Shown here: in pieces, positions 16,845 through 25,449 of the stretch
Layout of the letters: the number at the start of each line of letters is the position of its first letter
Numbering within the stretch: position 1 is the first letter of the stretch
NCBI GenBank assembly: GCA_964577255.1
Contig: CAZNYM010000002.1
Coordinates: forward strand, 35,472 to 99,471
Direction: 5' to 3'
Length of the DNA stretch: 64,000 bases
Source: Micavibrio_C sp964577255
GTDB taxonomy: Bacteria; Pseudomonadota; Alphaproteobacteria; Micavibrionales; Micavibrionaceae
The notes under the pieces: model-generated
What the model saw: only the letters and a program-made list of their open reading frames with translations
Database searches by the model: none
What the model was told of the DNA's origin: nothing
Program-made: the position numbers and the translations under genes

Positions 16845-16859
16845 TATCAATGATTATCA
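16845..16859 (+). promoter_or_regulatory. Weak Fur-like palindrome
   Basis: The 15-mer TATCAAT-G-ATTATCA matches a classical 7-1-7 Fur core in all seven positions of the right half but only four of the left half. It lies in the AT-rich region between the minus-strand lipoprotein gene (start 16755) and the plus-strand tautomerase gene (start 16981). AT-rich sequence makes chance matches common. Confidence 0.25.
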
Positions 16860-16980
16860 TACTGAAAAATAAATCTGGTTTACTGGTAAAATTGTAGAGT
16901 AACTCCATTGCTTCCAGGAGTTGGTGGATACCAAAACTATCCCGACCTGGTCAACGATATGTGCTTTTGAAAGGAACATC

Positions 16981-17169
16981 ATGCCCATCGTCCAGATCCA
17001 CCTGCTTGAAGGCCGCACGCTCGAGCAAAAGCGCGCGCTGGTCAAAAAAGTCACCGATGCCGTGTGCGAAAGCGTCAACGTCACGCCTGATCATGTCAAG
17101 ATTATCCTCTCCGACATGGCCCGGCACGATTACGCCCATGCCGGCGTGCTGCACGCGGACAAGAAATGA
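16981..17169 (+). CDS. 4-oxalocrotonate tautomerase family protein
   Basis: 62 aa, the standard length of this family. After Met removal the N-terminal Pro (MPIVQIHLLEGR) is the catalytic base. RTLEQKRALVKKVTDAV and the hydrophobic VKIILSDMARHDYAHAGVL follow the beta-alpha-beta layout of these hexameric enzymes. Start ATG at 16981 follows AAAGGAAC. Such proteins tautomerise 2-hydroxymuconate-like compounds, but many members have unknown substrates and nothing nearby encodes an aromatic-degradation pathway. Confidence 0.88.
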   Translation: MPIVQIHLLEGRTLEQKRALVKKVTDAVCESVNVTPDHVKIILSDMARHDYAHAGVLHADKK

Positions 17170-17247
17170 CACGTGCCGGAATTTGACAGGCGCGGCGCGT
17201 CTGTGTTGTTATCGCGGCAGCACAGAACCACCCCCGGGAGGGTTGTC

Positions 17248-18018
17248 ATGTCCTATAAAACAGCCGCTGGCGTACCTTCTCTCAAAAATACCTTTTTAAA
17301 TCAATGTTTTAACACTGCCGATCCGGCCATCCACAGCCCGGCCAAACGGCATGAATTCACCCTCTATATACCGCCCGCGCTCCATCTGCTCGAAAGCATG
17401 GAAGCCCGTGAAATCGTCGATTTCCAGGCAGATGAGGGCGTGATGTCGCTCGCTTTCTGTAAGGCGGGCGCGGACAATCATGCCGTTTTTGTCCTTCCTC
17501 CGGCGGAAGCGGATCCTGACGGGCTATACGGCGCCATGGCCGATCATGTGACCACAGATATGCGCGACGAGGGGCGCCTGCGCATCGTCGCTACCACCGC
17601 AGAAATCGCTGATTCTTCGGCTGACGCCATCCTGTTCAACAACATCCTGGGCTGCCTGGGCAGCCTTGAGAATGTCGAGATCGCGATCACCGAGGCCGAA
17701 CGCGTCCTGAAACCTGGCGGGCACGCCATCGTCACCACGCCGAATCCGCAGGGTGGGTTTTTCTCGTCTTACCGCTGCATGAACGTGCCCGAACGTGACG
17801 ATCACGGCGCGACTTACGATTTTCAGATGCGGGGGGAAGACGCCGTCTTCGTCAACCTTCACCTAAGCAAGCGCGGCCTGGCCGAAACTTTCAGGCACCA
17901 TGGCTTCGGCGATCCATTAAAAGTAATCGTGCCGGACTCTCCTTACGAAGATCTGGTCAATAGCGAGCGCCCCGCTTTCTTCCAGTACGTCTTCCAGAAA
18001 ATTCCCGAACCGGCCTAA
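17248..18018 (+). CDS. Class I methyltransferase-like protein with degenerate SAM motif
   Basis: 256 aa from ATG 17248, preceded by GGGAGG; an upstream in-frame start at 17173 is less likely. The fold is suggested by a motif I position (REIVDFQADEGVMSLAF), a motif post-II region, an LFNNILGCLGSLENVE segment and the classical AERVLKPGGHAIVTTPN of SAM-dependent methyltransferases. However, motif I lacks the usual GxGxG (VDFQADEGV instead), so cofactor binding may be altered or lost. It ends four bases inside the convergent sdhA 3' end. Substrate unknown. Confidence 0.72.
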   Translation: MSYKTAAGVPSLKNTFLNQCFNTADPAIHSPAKRHEFTLYIPPALHLLESMEAREIVDFQADEGVMSLAFCKAGADNHAVFVLPPAEADPDGLYGAMADHVTTDMRDEGRLRIVATTAEIADSSADAILFNNILGCLGSLENVEIAITEAERVLKPGGHAIVTTPNPQGGFFSSYRCMNVPERDDHGATYDFQMRGEDAVFVNLHLSKRGLAETFRHHGFGDPLKVIVPDSPYEDLVNSERPAFFQYVFQKIPEPA

Positions 18019-19805
18019 TAGACCCGCGCTTTGGGCGGCACGGCTTCCACTTCGTCGGTGAGCGTCGTCAGCGTCACGGGGCGGTAGTCGATCTTCGTCT
18101 TTCCCTTGCCGTCGACCCACATCACCGTGTGCTTCATCCAGTTCTTGTCATCGCGCTCCTTGAAATCCTCGCGCGCGTGCGCGCCGCGGCTTTCCTGGCG
18201 GTTAACGGCGGAATAAAGCGTCGCCACCGCCTGCCCAAGCAGATTGTCGAGCTCGAGGGTCTCCACCAGGTCGGTGTTGAAGATCAGCGAGCGGTCCTGC
18301 GTGCCGATATCGGCCAGGCCGCCGAAACATTTGCTGATTTTCGTGCAGCCTTCCTGCAGCGTTTCGCCGGTGCGGAACACGGCCGCGTGATTCTGCATGA
18401 TCTTCTGCATGTCCAGGCGCAGCTTCGCCGTCGGCGTGCCGCCCTTGGCGTTACGGAAGCGGTCGAACCGATCCATCGCCTTTTGCGTCGCGGCTTCCGG
18501 CAGGCGCTTGTGGCGCGTGCCGGGCTTGACGGTTTCCGCCGCGCGGATGGCGGCGGCGCGGCCGAACACGACCAGATCGAGCAGCGAATTCGAACCCAGG
18601 CGGTTGGCGCCGTGCACCGACACGCAGGCCGCTTCGCCGATCGCCATCAGGCCCGGCACCACGCGGTGCGGGTCGCCCGCCACCGGCGTCACCACTTCGG
18701 TGTGAACGTTGGTGGGGATACCACCCATGTTGTAATGCACGGTCGGCAGTACGGGGATCGGCTCTTTCGTCACGTCGACGCCCGCGAAAATGCGCGCGCT
18801 TTCGGCAATGCCGGGCAGGCGCGAATGGATGATGTCAGCATCCAGATGCATCAGGTTCAGGTGGATGTGATCCTTCTCCGCACCCACGCCGCGGCCCTCG
18901 CGGATCTCGATCGTCATCGAACGGCTCACCACGTCGCGGCTGGCGAGATCCTTGGCGCTCGGGGCGTAGCGTTCCATGAAGCGCTCGCCCGCGCTGTTGG
19001 TCAGGTAACCGCCCTCCCCGCGCACGCCCTCGGTGATCAGGCAGCCGGCGCCGTAAATGCCCGTCGGGTGGAACTGCACGAACTCCATGTCCTGGAGCGG
19101 CAGACCGGCGCGCAGCACCATGCCGCCGCCATCGCCCGTGCAGGTATGCGCCGAGGTGCAGGAGAAATAGGCGCGACCATATCCGCCCGTGGCCAGGATC
19201 GTCTGATGCGCGCGGAAGCGGTGGATCGTGCCGTCCAGCAGGTTCCACGCCAGCACGCCCAGGCATTCGCCCTGATCGCCCATCAGCAGATCGAGCGCGA
19301 AATATTCGATGAAGAACTCGGCGCGGTGCTTCAGGGCCTGCTGGTACAGGGTGTGCAGGATTGCATGGCCGGTGCGGTCGGCGGCGGCGCAGGTGCGCTG
19401 GGCCGTGCCCTTGCCGTAGTGCGTGGTCATGCCGCCGAAGGCGCGCTGGTAGATCTTTCCTTCCGCCGTGCGGCTGAATGGCACGCCGTAATGCTCGAGC
19501 TCGATCACGGCGGGAATGGCTTCCTTGCACATATATTCGATGGCGTCCTGGTCACCCAGCCAGTCCGAGCCCTTGATCGTGTCGTAGAAATGGAAGCGCC
19601 AGTCGTCCTCGCCCATGTTGCCCAGGGCCGCCGAGATGCCCCCCTGCGCCGCCACGGTATGCGAGCGCGTCGGGAACACCTTGGAAATCAGGGCCGTTTT
19701 CAGACCCTTCTCTGCGCAGCCAAAACCGGCGCGCAAACCCGCCCCGCCCGCGCCGACAACGACGACGTCGTATTCATGGTCGATGATCTGATAGGAGTTT
19801 GTCAT
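18015..19805 (-). CDS. sdhA: Succinate dehydrogenase flavoprotein subunit
   Basis: Catalytic subunit of complex II, oxidising succinate to fumarate with covalent FAD. 596 aa. The Rossmann motif VVVVGAGGAGLRAG is at about residues 14-27, the flavinylation His lies in TRSHTVAAQGG, and FHPTGIYGAG and the HYNMGGIPTN active-site segment are present. The start follows sdhD by six bases, in order sdhC-sdhD-sdhA. sdhB does not follow; the gene ends against a convergent methyltransferase-like gene. Confidence 0.98.
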   Translation of the reverse strand: MTNSYQIIDHEYDVVVVGAGGAGLRAGFGCAEKGLKTALISKVFPTRSHTVAAQGGISAALGNMGEDDWRFHFYDTIKGSDWLGDQDAIEYMCKEAIPAVIELEHYGVPFSRTAEGKIYQRAFGGMTTHYGKGTAQRTCAAADRTGHAILHTLYQQALKHRAEFFIEYFALDLLMGDQGECLGVLAWNLLDGTIHRFRAHQTILATGGYGRAYFSCTSAHTCTGDGGGMVLRAGLPLQDMEFVQFHPTGIYGAGCLITEGVRGEGGYLTNSAGERFMERYAPSAKDLASRDVVSRSMTIEIREGRGVGAEKDHIHLNLMHLDADIIHSRLPGIAESARIFAGVDVTKEPIPVLPTVHYNMGGIPTNVHTEVVTPVAGDPHRVVPGLMAIGEAACVSVHGANRLGSNSLLDLVVFGRAAAIRAAETVKPGTRHKRLPEAATQKAMDRFDRFRNAKGGTPTAKLRLDMQKIMQNHAAVFRTGETLQEGCTKISKCFGGLADIGTQDRSLIFNTDLVETLELDNLLGQAVATLYSAVNRQESRGAHAREDFKERDDKNWMKHTVMWVDGKGKTKIDYRPVTLTTLTDEVEAVPPKARVY

Positions 19806-19811
19806 TTTCGG

Positions 19812-20210
19812 TTACCCGGCCACGAAAGCCACTTTAAGGATGCAGAAAACGCACGCCACGCCGGCGGCGATGAAAAACAGGCGCAGGCCGATAAGGCCAG
19901 CGATCTTCACGGCCTCGCAGTGAACGTAATCCTCGATCACCACCTGCAGGCCCAGAAGAGCGTGATAAAACACCGACATGACGGCCAGGATCATCAGAAT
20001 GGCGTGGCACGGCACCGCCAGCCAGGCACCCACGTCGCCGTAAGACCATGACGGCATATGCGCGACCGACCACATCAGCCAGAGCATGAGAGGAATATTG
20101 GCGATCGCCGTCACGCGCTGGTGCCACCAGTGCCCGGCGCCTTCGTGCGCCGCGCCCATCCCGCGCGCGCGCGCCAGGGGGGATTGGATTTTCTCCTGCT
20201 GAACCGTCAT
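19812..20210 (-). CDS. sdhD: Succinate dehydrogenase membrane anchor subunit
   Basis: 132 aa with three membrane helices (about 32-52, 62-85, 106-126). GAGHWWHQRVTAIANIPL begins the first helix and VFYHALLGLQVVIEDYVH carries the likely haem-ligand His and the quinone-proximal region. It anchors SdhAB and forms the quinone site together with SdhC. Start ATG at 20210, nine bases after the sdhC stop, with a GGAGG-like element upstream. Confidence 0.93.
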   Translation of the reverse strand: MTVQQEKIQSPLARARGMGAAHEGAGHWWHQRVTAIANIPLMLWLMWSVAHMPSWSYGDVGAWLAVPCHAILMILAVMSVFYHALLGLQVVIEDYVHCEAVKIAGLIGLRLFFIAAGVACVFCILKVAFVAG

Positions 20211-20219
20211 ATGCCCCTC

Positions 20220-20612
20220 CTAACCCAGCCACAGCCACGCCAGCAGCGCGGCGGCGGCGAGCCACACGACGTAACCGGCGCGATAGGCGTTCTTGATCTC
20301 GAAAATATGCACAGTGTCCCACAGCAGATGCCGCACGCCGTTGCACAGGTGATAGCAAAGCGCGGCACTCCAGCCGAACAGCATCAGCATGCCCAGGGGG
20401 CCCGTAACAAAACTCTCGAATGCCGCGTAAGCTTCCGGCCCCTGGGCGAGCGCCATCAGCATCCACAGGATCAGGAGCGTGCCCGCGGCCAGCGCCACGC
20501 CCGCCATGCGGTGCAGGATCGACATGAGCATCGTCAGCTGCCAGCGGTAGATCTGCAAATGCGGCGAGAGGGGCGGCGTGCGCGGGGGCGAAGCGGGAGA
20601 AGGTGCGGACAT
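20220..20612 (-). CDS. sdhC: Succinate dehydrogenase cytochrome b556 subunit
   Basis: 130 aa from ATG 20612 (MSAPSPASPP); a GTG at 20621 is an alternative that would add three residues. Three membrane helices are visible. SILHRMAGVALA is the SdhC signature with the quinone-site Ser and Arg, and CYHLCNGVRHLLWD contains the haem b His ligands. First gene of sdhCDA. The leader contains a CCCCTT/AAGGGG stem (20658-20676). Confidence 0.94.
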   Translation of the reverse strand: MSAPSPASPPRTPPLSPHLQIYRWQLTMLMSILHRMAGVALAAGTLLILWMLMALAQGPEAYAAFESFVTGPLGMLMLFGWSAALCYHLCNGVRHLLWDTVHIFEIKNAYRAGYVVWLAAAALLAWLWLG

Positions 20613-20657
20613 GAGAATCACCGGGTGAGTAAAGACCGCCCCATATTAGGCCGTTAA

Positions 20658-20676
20658 CCCCTTACTTTCAAAGGGG
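20658..20676 (-). other. Weak stem-loop between a hypothetical gene and sdhC
   Basis: CCCCTT (20658-20663) and AAGGGG (20671-20676) can pair around a seven-base loop. On the minus strand it lies after the stop of the gene at 20706 and before sdhC, so it could be a weak terminator or part of the sdhC leader. There is no strong U-tract. Confidence 0.35.
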
Positions 20677-20705
20677 AAAAACGCGGTTTTCCAGCGGTGG
20701 AATTC

Positions 20706-21308
20706 CTAGCCGTGAACGCGGGCGGGGGCGCGGGTCCAGTTGCGGGGCATCTTCTGGTCGTTATGGTCGCTGGCGGCCTGCTGTGCCGCGACCCCCAGGG
20801 AAAGCATGAGATTGCACATCGCGGGCAGGCTGTTGGGCCCGAGATAGGGTGTGCCGCGCATCAGTTTCAGTTCCTTGAGCCACAGCATGTATTCGGTGCG
20901 GTTGAAGACGTGGCAGTACGTATCGAGAAACGTGCAGACATTTTGCATCGTATTGTAAAAACCCTGCGCCACGGCGAGCGGCAGAAACGTGTTCTGCGCC
21001 CCCTTGATGCGGTCCCTGGGATCGTAACTGGCCAGCTGTTCGCGCATCTGCCGGATCTCGCAGAGAAAAGATTCTTCGTCGGGCAGTTCATAGCCCTCCG
21101 CCGCCCCCTGGCGCAGCATGGCCCGGTGCTCGGGGCTGTGAATGACGGTTTCAAGCTTGTCGAGGAAACTTTCGAAATCGCGGTGAACGTTCAGAAAAGC
21201 GTTGTACAGGCCGGGCGTGACCTTGATATGGCGCAGCTTGTGCTGAAAAATGTCCGTGCCGTCGTCATTGGCAATCATCCGGAACGTCTGCCCGATCCGC
21301 TTCAGCAT
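20706..21308 (-). CDS. Hypothetical soluble protein, 200 aa
   Basis: Largely alpha-helical, no signal peptide. Notable segments are LYNAFLNVHRDFESFLDKLETVI, a Glu/Met-rich helix (CEIRQMREQLASYDPRDRIKG) and LGPNSLPAMCNLMLSLGVAAQQAASDH. No family recognised and no catalytic motif seen. It follows asd (44 bp gap, same strand) and precedes sdhC, so it may be cotranscribed with either. The reading frame is well used and the codon bias matches its neighbours. Confidence 0.68.
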   Translation of the reverse strand: MLKRIGQTFRMIANDDGTDIFQHKLRHIKVTPGLYNAFLNVHRDFESFLDKLETVIHSPEHRAMLRQGAAEGYELPDEESFLCEIRQMREQLASYDPRDRIKGAQNTFLPLAVAQGFYNTMQNVCTFLDTYCHVFNRTEYMLWLKELKLMRGTPYLGPNSLPAMCNLMLSLGVAAQQAASDHNDQKMPRNWTRAPARVHG

Positions 21309-21352
21309 TTTATCTCCCTGTTTTACGCAAGTCCCTATTTATACGAGTCTTT

Positions 21353-22366
21353 TTATATAAGCTTCTGATCCCGCAGGCTCTCGGCGATCTGCACGGCGTT
21401 GAGCGCGGCACCTTTCCTCAGGTTATCCGCCACGCACCAGAAATTCAAGCCGTTTTCCAGGCTTGGATCCTCGCGGACGCGGCTGACGAACACGCTGTCT
21501 TCGCCTTGGATATCGGTGGGCGTCACATATTCCATTTCGCTTTCAAGATCGATAAGGGTCACGCCCGGCGCCTGCTGCAGCGCTTTTTTGGCTTCGGCTG
21601 CGGATATGTCGCGCGCGAATTCCACGTTCACCATCATGGCGTGGCCGATGAACACCGGCACGCGCACGCAGCTGGCGCAGACCTTGATGGCGGGATCGAG
21701 GATCTTTTTTGTCTCCGCCACCATCTTCCATTCCTCTTTGGTCATGCCGTCGTCCATAAAGGCGTCGATCTGGGGGATCAGGTTGAATGCGATCTTGCGC
21801 GGCAGCGTTTCGGGCTTCGCCTCGTTGTTCATGAATACGTCGCGGGTCTGGTTGAACAGCTCGTCCATCGCCTCCCGGCCCGCGCCCGATACGGATTGAT
21901 AAGTCGAAACCACCACGCGCTTCACCTGCGCGATGTCGTGCAGCGGCTTGAGCGCCACCACCATCTGGATGGTCGAGCAGTTGGGGTTGGCGATGATGTT
22001 GCGAGCCTTGAAGTTCTTAAGCGCTGCCGCGTTGACCTCGGGCACCACCAGCGGCACGTCGGGATCCATGCGGAAATGGCTGGTATTATCGATGACGATG
22101 GCGCCGGCGCTGGCGGCGTCCGGCGCGAAGGTGGCCGACACCTTGCCGCCCGCGGAGGAAAGCACGAGGTCGCAACCGCGAAAATCGAACCGGGCCAGGT
22201 CCTGAACCTTCAGATCGTTGTCGCCGAACGATACCGCCTGCCCCGCCGAGTTGGCCGAGGCCAGCGCCGTCACCTGATCGGCCGGAAACTTCCGTTCGTG
22301 CAGGATATTGAGAATTTCGCGCCCGACATTTCCGGTGGCGCCGACGACGGCGATCTTGTAACCCAT
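21353..22366 (-). CDS. asd: Aspartate-semialdehyde dehydrogenase
   Basis: Converts aspartyl phosphate to aspartate semialdehyde with NADPH in lysine, threonine, methionine and DAP synthesis. 337 aa. The NADP-binding motif VVGATGNVGREI is at the N-terminus (about 6-17). LSSAGGKVS and the active-site Cys in ANPNCSTIQM (about residue 130) are present, as is YQSVSGAGREAMDELF. The pathway supplies meso-DAP to the MurE in this window. Divergent from the hybrid kinase gene, 95 bp apart. Confidence 0.96.
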   Translation of the reverse strand: MGYKIAVVGATGNVGREILNILHERKFPADQVTALASANSAGQAVSFGDNDLKVQDLARFDFRGCDLVLSSAGGKVSATFAPDAASAGAIVIDNTSHFRMDPDVPLVVPEVNAAALKNFKARNIIANPNCSTIQMVVALKPLHDIAQVKRVVVSTYQSVSGAGREAMDELFNQTRDVFMNNEAKPETLPRKIAFNLIPQIDAFMDDGMTKEEWKMVAETKKILDPAIKVCASCVRVPVFIGHAMMVNVEFARDISAAEAKKALQQAPGVTLIDLESEMEYVTPTDIQGEDSVFVSRVREDPSLENGLNFWCVADNLRKGAALNAVQIAESLRDQKLI

Positions 22367-22461
22367 GGCTTTTCCCTATCGAAGCTGGCTTGTGCAAACC
22401 CTAAAGCTGCTCCAACATATAGCCCATGTTGAACGCCCGACAAATGGCTTTTATGTAATTT

Positions 22462-24711
22462 ATGGCCCCCGATCCCGCCACCCTTTACGACCCGATCCCC
22501 GTGGGTGTCTGCCTGCTCGACGCCGGAGCCCGTGATTTTCCCGTCGTTTACGCCAATCCGGCCTTCGCCGCGCTGACGGGCCTGAACGCGGCGGCGGGGG
22601 CCGATCTGGGCGCGGCGCTGCCGGGTCTGCGCGGTCTGCTCGCCGCCCTGCCCGCCGCCGGGGCTTCCGTGGTCGACATCGCCGAGGCCAACGGGCGCTG
22701 GATCAAGATCGCCGCGCACAGGGATGCCGGCCGCTGGGCGCTGTGGTGTGTCGACATCACCGAGGCCAAGACCACAGAAGAGCATCTCAAGCAGCAGATC
22801 GAGCAGGCCGACGCCGCCGCCGAGATGAAGGCCAATTTCCTCGCCACCATGAGCCACGAGATCCGCACGCCGATGCAGGCGGTCTACGGCCTGCTCGAGC
22901 TTATCAATGAGGAAAAGCCCGACGCCAAGATCAAGACCATGGTCGACATCGCCAAGACCTCGGCCAGCGGGCTGCTCGAAATCCTCGACGACATTCTCGA
23001 CCTGGCCAAGATCGACGCGCACAAAATGGAGCTCGACACGTTCGAGGTGCCGGTGCGCACGCTCGTGCGCGGCACGCTCGAGGCGCTCTCGGTCAAGGTC
23101 GTGGGCAAGAACGTCACCCTGGCCGACGATATAGCGCAGGATGTGCCCTTCGTCGTCATCGGCGATCCCAAGCGGCTGCGCCAGATTCTTATGAACCTCA
23201 CCGGCAACGCGCTCAAATTCACTGAAAAGGGCGCGGTGACCGTGCGGGTGAAAAAGGGCGGCGAGTTCGAGAAAGAGGGTCGCCGGTACTTCATTCTGCG
23301 TTTTGAAATCGTCGATACCGGCATCGGCATGCCCGAAGCCGTGTGCAAAAAACTGTTCCAGCCCTTCCGCCAGGCCGACAGCTCGACATCGCGCAAATAC
23401 GGTGGCACCGGCCTCGGACTTTCCATCTGCAAGAAGCTGGTCGAACTGATGGAAGGCAGGATCGGCGTCGAAAGCACGCCCGGCCAGGGCTCGACCTTCT
23501 GGTTCGAGATCCCCACCGAGGAAGTGAGCACCAGCGCCACCACCGTGCAGCTGCCGCAGCTTGAAGGGGTGTCGGTGCTCTCGGTTGAGGACCACCCGCA
23601 GGGCGCGCGCGAGATCGTGCGTTCGCTTGAGTCCATGGGCGCGCGGGTGGAAAGCTGTCAGACCTATCAGGAAGGGCTCAAACTCGTGCGCCGCCGTCCC
23701 TTCGACGTGGCGCTGGTCGACCAGGGCCTGCCGGATGGCCTTGGCATAGACCTGGTGCGCGAGATCATGCAGCTGCGCCCGCACATGGGCATCATCATGT
23801 ACACGGTGCGCGATGATATCGGGCTCCAGCATACATTGCAGAGCCTGGGCGTCACTTATCTGCCCAAGCCGGCGAGCCGCCTGGGCCTCGGCACCGCCGT
23901 CAAAGACGCGGCGCGCAAGACCATCCGCATCGAAAGCGGCAAGCCTGCGCGGCTGCTCATCGCCGAGGATACCGCCAGCGTGCGCGACGTGCTGCAGCGC
24001 CAGCTTGAAAAACTGGGTGTCGGCGCAGATTTCGTCATGAACGGGCGCGAGGCGGTGAAGGCCCTCGAGAGCGGCCTGTACGGCATCGTCTTCACCGACC
24101 TGCACATGCCCGAGATGGACGGCTACGACCTGGCCGGCAAGATCCGCGCCGACGAAAAGGCGGCGGGCGATACGCAGCACCTGCCCGTCATCGTCCTGAC
24201 TGCCGACGTGCAGATGGCGCAGCGCCAGGTCTATCTGCGCCACGGCTTCGACGAATGTCTGCTCAAGCCCGTGTCGATGGGTCAGCTGCGCCGCCTGCTG
24301 ATCCGCTGGGGCCTGCTCGATTACCACGAAGAAGATGGTGGCGGAGAAGCGGCCGCGCCTGTCACTGCGCCCGAAACAGCCGCACCGGCGCTTGATCTCG
24401 AGGCGGTCAAGCGCCAGATGGGTGCAGTCGATGCGGGCGCGATCGAGATGCTGCATCTGTTCGTTGACATGACCGCGCCCCAGATTGCCGCCATGAAAGA
24501 AGCCGAAGCGCACAAGGACGGGCCGCACCTGCGCGAACTGGCGCACAGCCTCAAGGGATCAGCGCGCTCGGCGGGCTGCAACGTGCTGGGCGATATCGCG
24601 GCCACGCTGCAGAAAGCGTGCGAAGAAAACAGGTCTTACGAAGGCTTAGTCGGCCGGATTGACGCCGAATTCGCCCGCGCCGCACGGGAGATAAAGGCTC
24701 TAAAAACCTGA
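22462..24711 (+). CDS. Cytoplasmic hybrid sensor histidine kinase (PAS-HisKA-HATPase-REC-REC-Hpt)
   Basis: 749 aa without membrane helices. An N-terminal PAS-like sensor (about 1-105) is followed by a short coiled coil and HisKA with the phospho-acceptor His at about 132 (ATMSHEIRTP). The HATPase has the N box NLTGNALKF, DTGIGMP and GGTGLGLSI. REC1 (about 370-485) has ED, VDQ and KP; REC2 (about 495-610) has ED, TDLHMPEMDG and KPV. A C-terminal Hpt shows HSLKGSARSAG. All phosphorelay elements are intact, so the final Hpt can pass phosphate to a separate receiver. The stand-alone receiver at 34443-34829 at the far end of the pilus cluster is an obvious candidate. Its stop is two bases from the convergent pilin-like gene. 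Confidence 0.95.
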   Translation: MAPDPATLYDPIPVGVCLLDAGARDFPVVYANPAFAALTGLNAAAGADLGAALPGLRGLLAALPAAGASVVDIAEANGRWIKIAAHRDAGRWALWCVDITEAKTTEEHLKQQIEQADAAAEMKANFLATMSHEIRTPMQAVYGLLELINEEKPDAKIKTMVDIAKTSASGLLEILDDILDLAKIDAHKMELDTFEVPVRTLVRGTLEALSVKVVGKNVTLADDIAQDVPFVVIGDPKRLRQILMNLTGNALKFTEKGAVTVRVKKGGEFEKEGRRYFILRFEIVDTGIGMPEAVCKKLFQPFRQADSSTSRKYGGTGLGLSICKKLVELMEGRIGVESTPGQGSTFWFEIPTEEVSTSATTVQLPQLEGVSVLSVEDHPQGAREIVRSLESMGARVESCQTYQEGLKLVRRRPFDVALVDQGLPDGLGIDLVREIMQLRPHMGIIMYTVRDDIGLQHTLQSLGVTYLPKPASRLGLGTAVKDAARKTIRIESGKPARLLIAEDTASVRDVLQRQLEKLGVGADFVMNGREAVKALESGLYGIVFTDLHMPEMDGYDLAGKIRADEKAAGDTQHLPVIVLTADVQMAQRQVYLRHGFDECLLKPVSMGQLRRLLIRWGLLDYHEEDGGGEAAAPVTAPETAAPALDLEAVKRQMGAVDAGAIEMLHLFVDMTAPQIAAMKEAEAHKDGPHLRELAHSLKGSARSAGCNVLGDIAATLQKACEENRSYEGLVGRIDAEFARAAREIKALKT

Positions 24712-24713
24712 TA

Positions 24714-25427
24714 TTACGGGCAGGTCGCGCCTTCATCCGGATACAGAGACTCGACCGCGTCGACCGTGGTCTCGTTGTCGACGATCATCCATACACGAAA
24801 GCAGGTCGAGCCGCTCGGGCACGTCACGGTGCCGTCGTTATCCAGCGCCACGTTGGAGCCCGACGTTGTGATCTTGTCGGCTTCGCACGGCGCGAACGCT
24901 TCGTTCAGCTTGTCGAGCGCGCTTTGCAGATAAGCGTCCGACTTGTCGGTGGCGATCCAGAAAAACACCCCGTCCTCGCCGTTGTACCACTGCCATTCCC
25001 CGAACAGAGGCGGCGCCGGCGGCAGGAACTTTCCGCCCCCGGCCGCGAAGATGTCGGTATGGTTGGGGTCGTCGCCCGGGTTGCCCGGGCAACGTATGTT
25101 GCGCACCTGGCGGTTGGCGTCGGGACTGGTCAGGTGGGTCGAGTTAGGCGGCAGCGGATAGCGCTTGTCGGCGCCCGGATCGGTGCCGGCACCGGTATTG
25201 TCGATGGTGGCGTCTCCACCCGGATGCAGTAGAATGCATTCCTGCACCGCAGAGCGGATGAAATCGGCCTGCGAGGTAATGTCGGAAACCGTACGGAAGG
25301 TGCCCTGCGACTGGGTCTGCTGGCTCGAGGGATCCATGAAGGCGATGGTGATCGCCGCCAGCAGGGCGATGGCGATCAGGATATAAACCAGGGCGCTGCC
25401 CCGTTCGGTTCGTCTCAAGCGCTTCAT
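24714..25427 (-). CDS. Pilin-like secreted protein, Cys-rich, lacking Glu5
   Basis: 237 aa from ATG 25427, which has GAGGA eight bases upstream. The N-terminus is MKRLRRTERGSALVYILIAIALLAA, a basic leader and Gly followed by a hydrophobic helix as in class III prepilins. Cleavage after Gly would give SALVY, without the usual Glu at +5. The extracellular part holds about eight Cys, an FFWIATDKSD segment and an acidic Pro/Asp-rich middle, and ends GATCP. It is the last gene of the pilus-like cluster, separated from the previous pilin-like gene by a strong hairpin. Probably a minor or capping pseudopilin; identity as a pilin is inferred from topology and position. Confidence 0.7.
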   Translation of the reverse strand: MKRLRRTERGSALVYILIAIALLAAITIAFMDPSSQQTQSQGTFRTVSDITSQADFIRSAVQECILLHPGGDATIDNTGAGTDPGADKRYPLPPNSTHLTSPDANRQVRNIRCPGNPGDDPNHTDIFAAGGGKFLPPAPPLFGEWQWYNGEDGVFFWIATDKSDAYLQSALDKLNEAFAPCEADKITTSGSNVALDNDGTVTCPSGSTCFRVWMIVDNETTVDAVESLYPDEGATCP

Positions 25428-25449
25428 AAAATCATCCTCAAAAGAAGAC

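Noticed and set aside
22270..24546. Very long open frame (758 codons) antisense to the hybrid kinase
   Set aside because: It mirrors the codon pattern of the kinase, has no domain signature, is His/Arg-rich as typical for GC-rich shadows, and lacks a ribosome-binding site. The same holds for long antisense frames opposite murE (4631-6091), sdhA (18129-20051) and the ABC-2 permease (59229-60332).
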